Below are positions 63,332 to 64,000 of a stretch of DNA of 64,000 nt, in pieces. The notes under the pieces were generated by a model, which saw only the letters and a list, made by a program, of their open reading frames with translations, did not search any database and had not been told where the DNA came from. A program made the translations under genes and the position numbers. Each line of letters begins with the position of its first letter. The stretch's first letter is position 1. Where the stretch lies: positions 1 to 64,000 of the forward strand of contig NW_004086187.1 of the NCBI RefSeq assembly GCF_000220395.1. Reading direction: 5' to 3'. This DNA is from Ichthyophthirius multifiliis. Its lineage: Eukaryota > Ciliophora > Oligohymenophorea > Hymenostomatida.

Positions 63332-64000
63332 TCAATATCCAAAATTTTTAGTTTATTCAATTAATGCTTTAACTTATTTTAATCCTTCTCCACTTAGGAA
63401 CTTACTAGCTTCTTCAAAATAATGAAGTGCCTCTTAATTTCTTTACAAATCAATATAAACCTTACCAATTTTGCAATTAATTTAAGCATAAAATTCCATT
63501 TCTTCATGCTTTTCTTCAAGTATTTCTAATACTTTAAAATAAATTTAAAGAGCAGTTTAAAATTGCTTAATTTTAACTAACTCATCACTAATTTCTTCTA
63601 AAAGTAATTTATTTTTTAATTCACATTTTAACATTTCTCGTAGGGCTTAATTAACCATAGTAAATCTACCACCATTTAACTAAAAAAAATATTTATTTAA
63701 TAATTAAAATAATTTTTGTTTACTAAACACATTAATGCTAAATAACCCCAAACATCTGCATTTTATGGATCATAAATATTAGCTTAAGAAAGAGCTTCTT
63801 CAGCTTCTTTCATTTAATTAATCCTTAAGTTACATATTCCTAAACCTAACCACGAAAGACTTGAGTTCGGTTTTATTTCAATAGCTCTTGCAAATACTGC
63901 TTTTCCATTGGCGAAATTTTTTTTTTAAATATAAATATATCCTAATCTATAAAATATTACAGGACTATATTATTCTAAAAGTTTTTGATTTTTGATTTTT
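63332..64000 (-). CDS. TPR-repeat ciliary protein, CFAP70/TTC18-like, 3' part only
   Basis: The gene enters from the right edge. Visible exons 64000-63724 (partial) and 63679-63332, joined over a 44-nt intron; TGA 63332-63334. About 208 residues are readable. They form tetratricopeptide repeats: YSPVIFYRLGYIYIQKKNFA, IKPNSSLSWLGLGICNLRI and EAEEALSQANIYDPQNADVW with GYLALMCL. Later helices read EFYAQINCKIGKVYIDLQRN and EALHYFEEASKFL. The EALSQANIxDPQNADVWGYLAL run resembles the C-terminal TPR array of CFAP70 (TTC18), an axonemal protein linked to the central apparatus or outer dynein arms. The assignment is by resemblance only, because the N-terminal region lies outside the window. Confidence 0.8.

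Overview
This window comes from the macronuclear (somatic) genome of a ciliate. It is extremely AT-rich, around 85-90% A+T by eye. Almost every gene is legible only if TAA and TAG are read as glutamine and TGA is the sole stop: kinesin, DEAD-box helicase, WNK kinase, Rrp12 and tRNA-dihydrouridine synthase motifs all run through in-frame TAA/TAG codons and end at TGA. The 5S rRNA gene, the short AT-rich GT-AG introns (26-213 nt, mostly 35-100) and the gene content fit an oligohymenophorean relative of Tetrahymena. The extreme AT content makes Ichthyophthirius multifiliis a good guess, but this is inference.

Layout. 0-7 kb: the 5' part of a coiled-coil gene and an orphan gene, then an 8-exon OSCA/TMEM63-type channel, all on the minus strand. 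7.6-18.5 kb: plus-strand run of a kinesin, a frame-broken unknown gene, a VWA-domain protein and a Lys/Gln-rich protein. 19-25.5 kb: orphan genes on both strands around a complex I-type NAD-binding (SDR) protein. 27-29.6 kb: a leishmanolysin (M8) metalloprotease with a long Cys-rich tail. 30-36 kb (minus): a small orphan gene, a PhoD-like membrane phosphatase and a WNK kinase. 36-37.8 kb (plus): a PX-BAR sorting nexin. 38.6-43 kb (minus): a small type I membrane protein, an orphan, the 5S rRNA gene and another orphan. 43.4-48.1 kb (plus): mitochondrial acyl carrier protein and Rrp12. 48.3-50.7 kb (minus): a BAR-like coiled-coil protein and a DusA-type synthase. 51.9-54.7 kb (plus): a large secreted protein of four repeated modules capped by a beta/gamma-crystallin domain, likely secretory-granule cargo. 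55.5-56.5 kb (minus): orphans. 57.4-59 kb (plus): a decayed copine. 59.2-60.2 kb (plus): a cAMP-receptor-like GPCR. 60.5-64 kb (minus): a Has1/DDX18 helicase and the 3' end of a CFAP70-like TPR gene.

There are no operons. Genes are single transcription units in mixed orientation, separated by AT-rich spacers that often hold microsatellites. Shared themes are cilia and trafficking (kinesin, CFAP70-like, sorting nexin, BAR protein), ribosome biogenesis (Rrp12, Has1-like helicase, 5S), mitochondria (ACP, complex I-type SDR) and cell-surface or secretory functions (M8 protease, crystallin protein, QQPxY-tailed membrane protein, PhoD-like phosphatase).

Gene models were read by hand. For spliced genes I checked that exon lengths sum to a multiple of three. 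Introns are predictions without transcript support.
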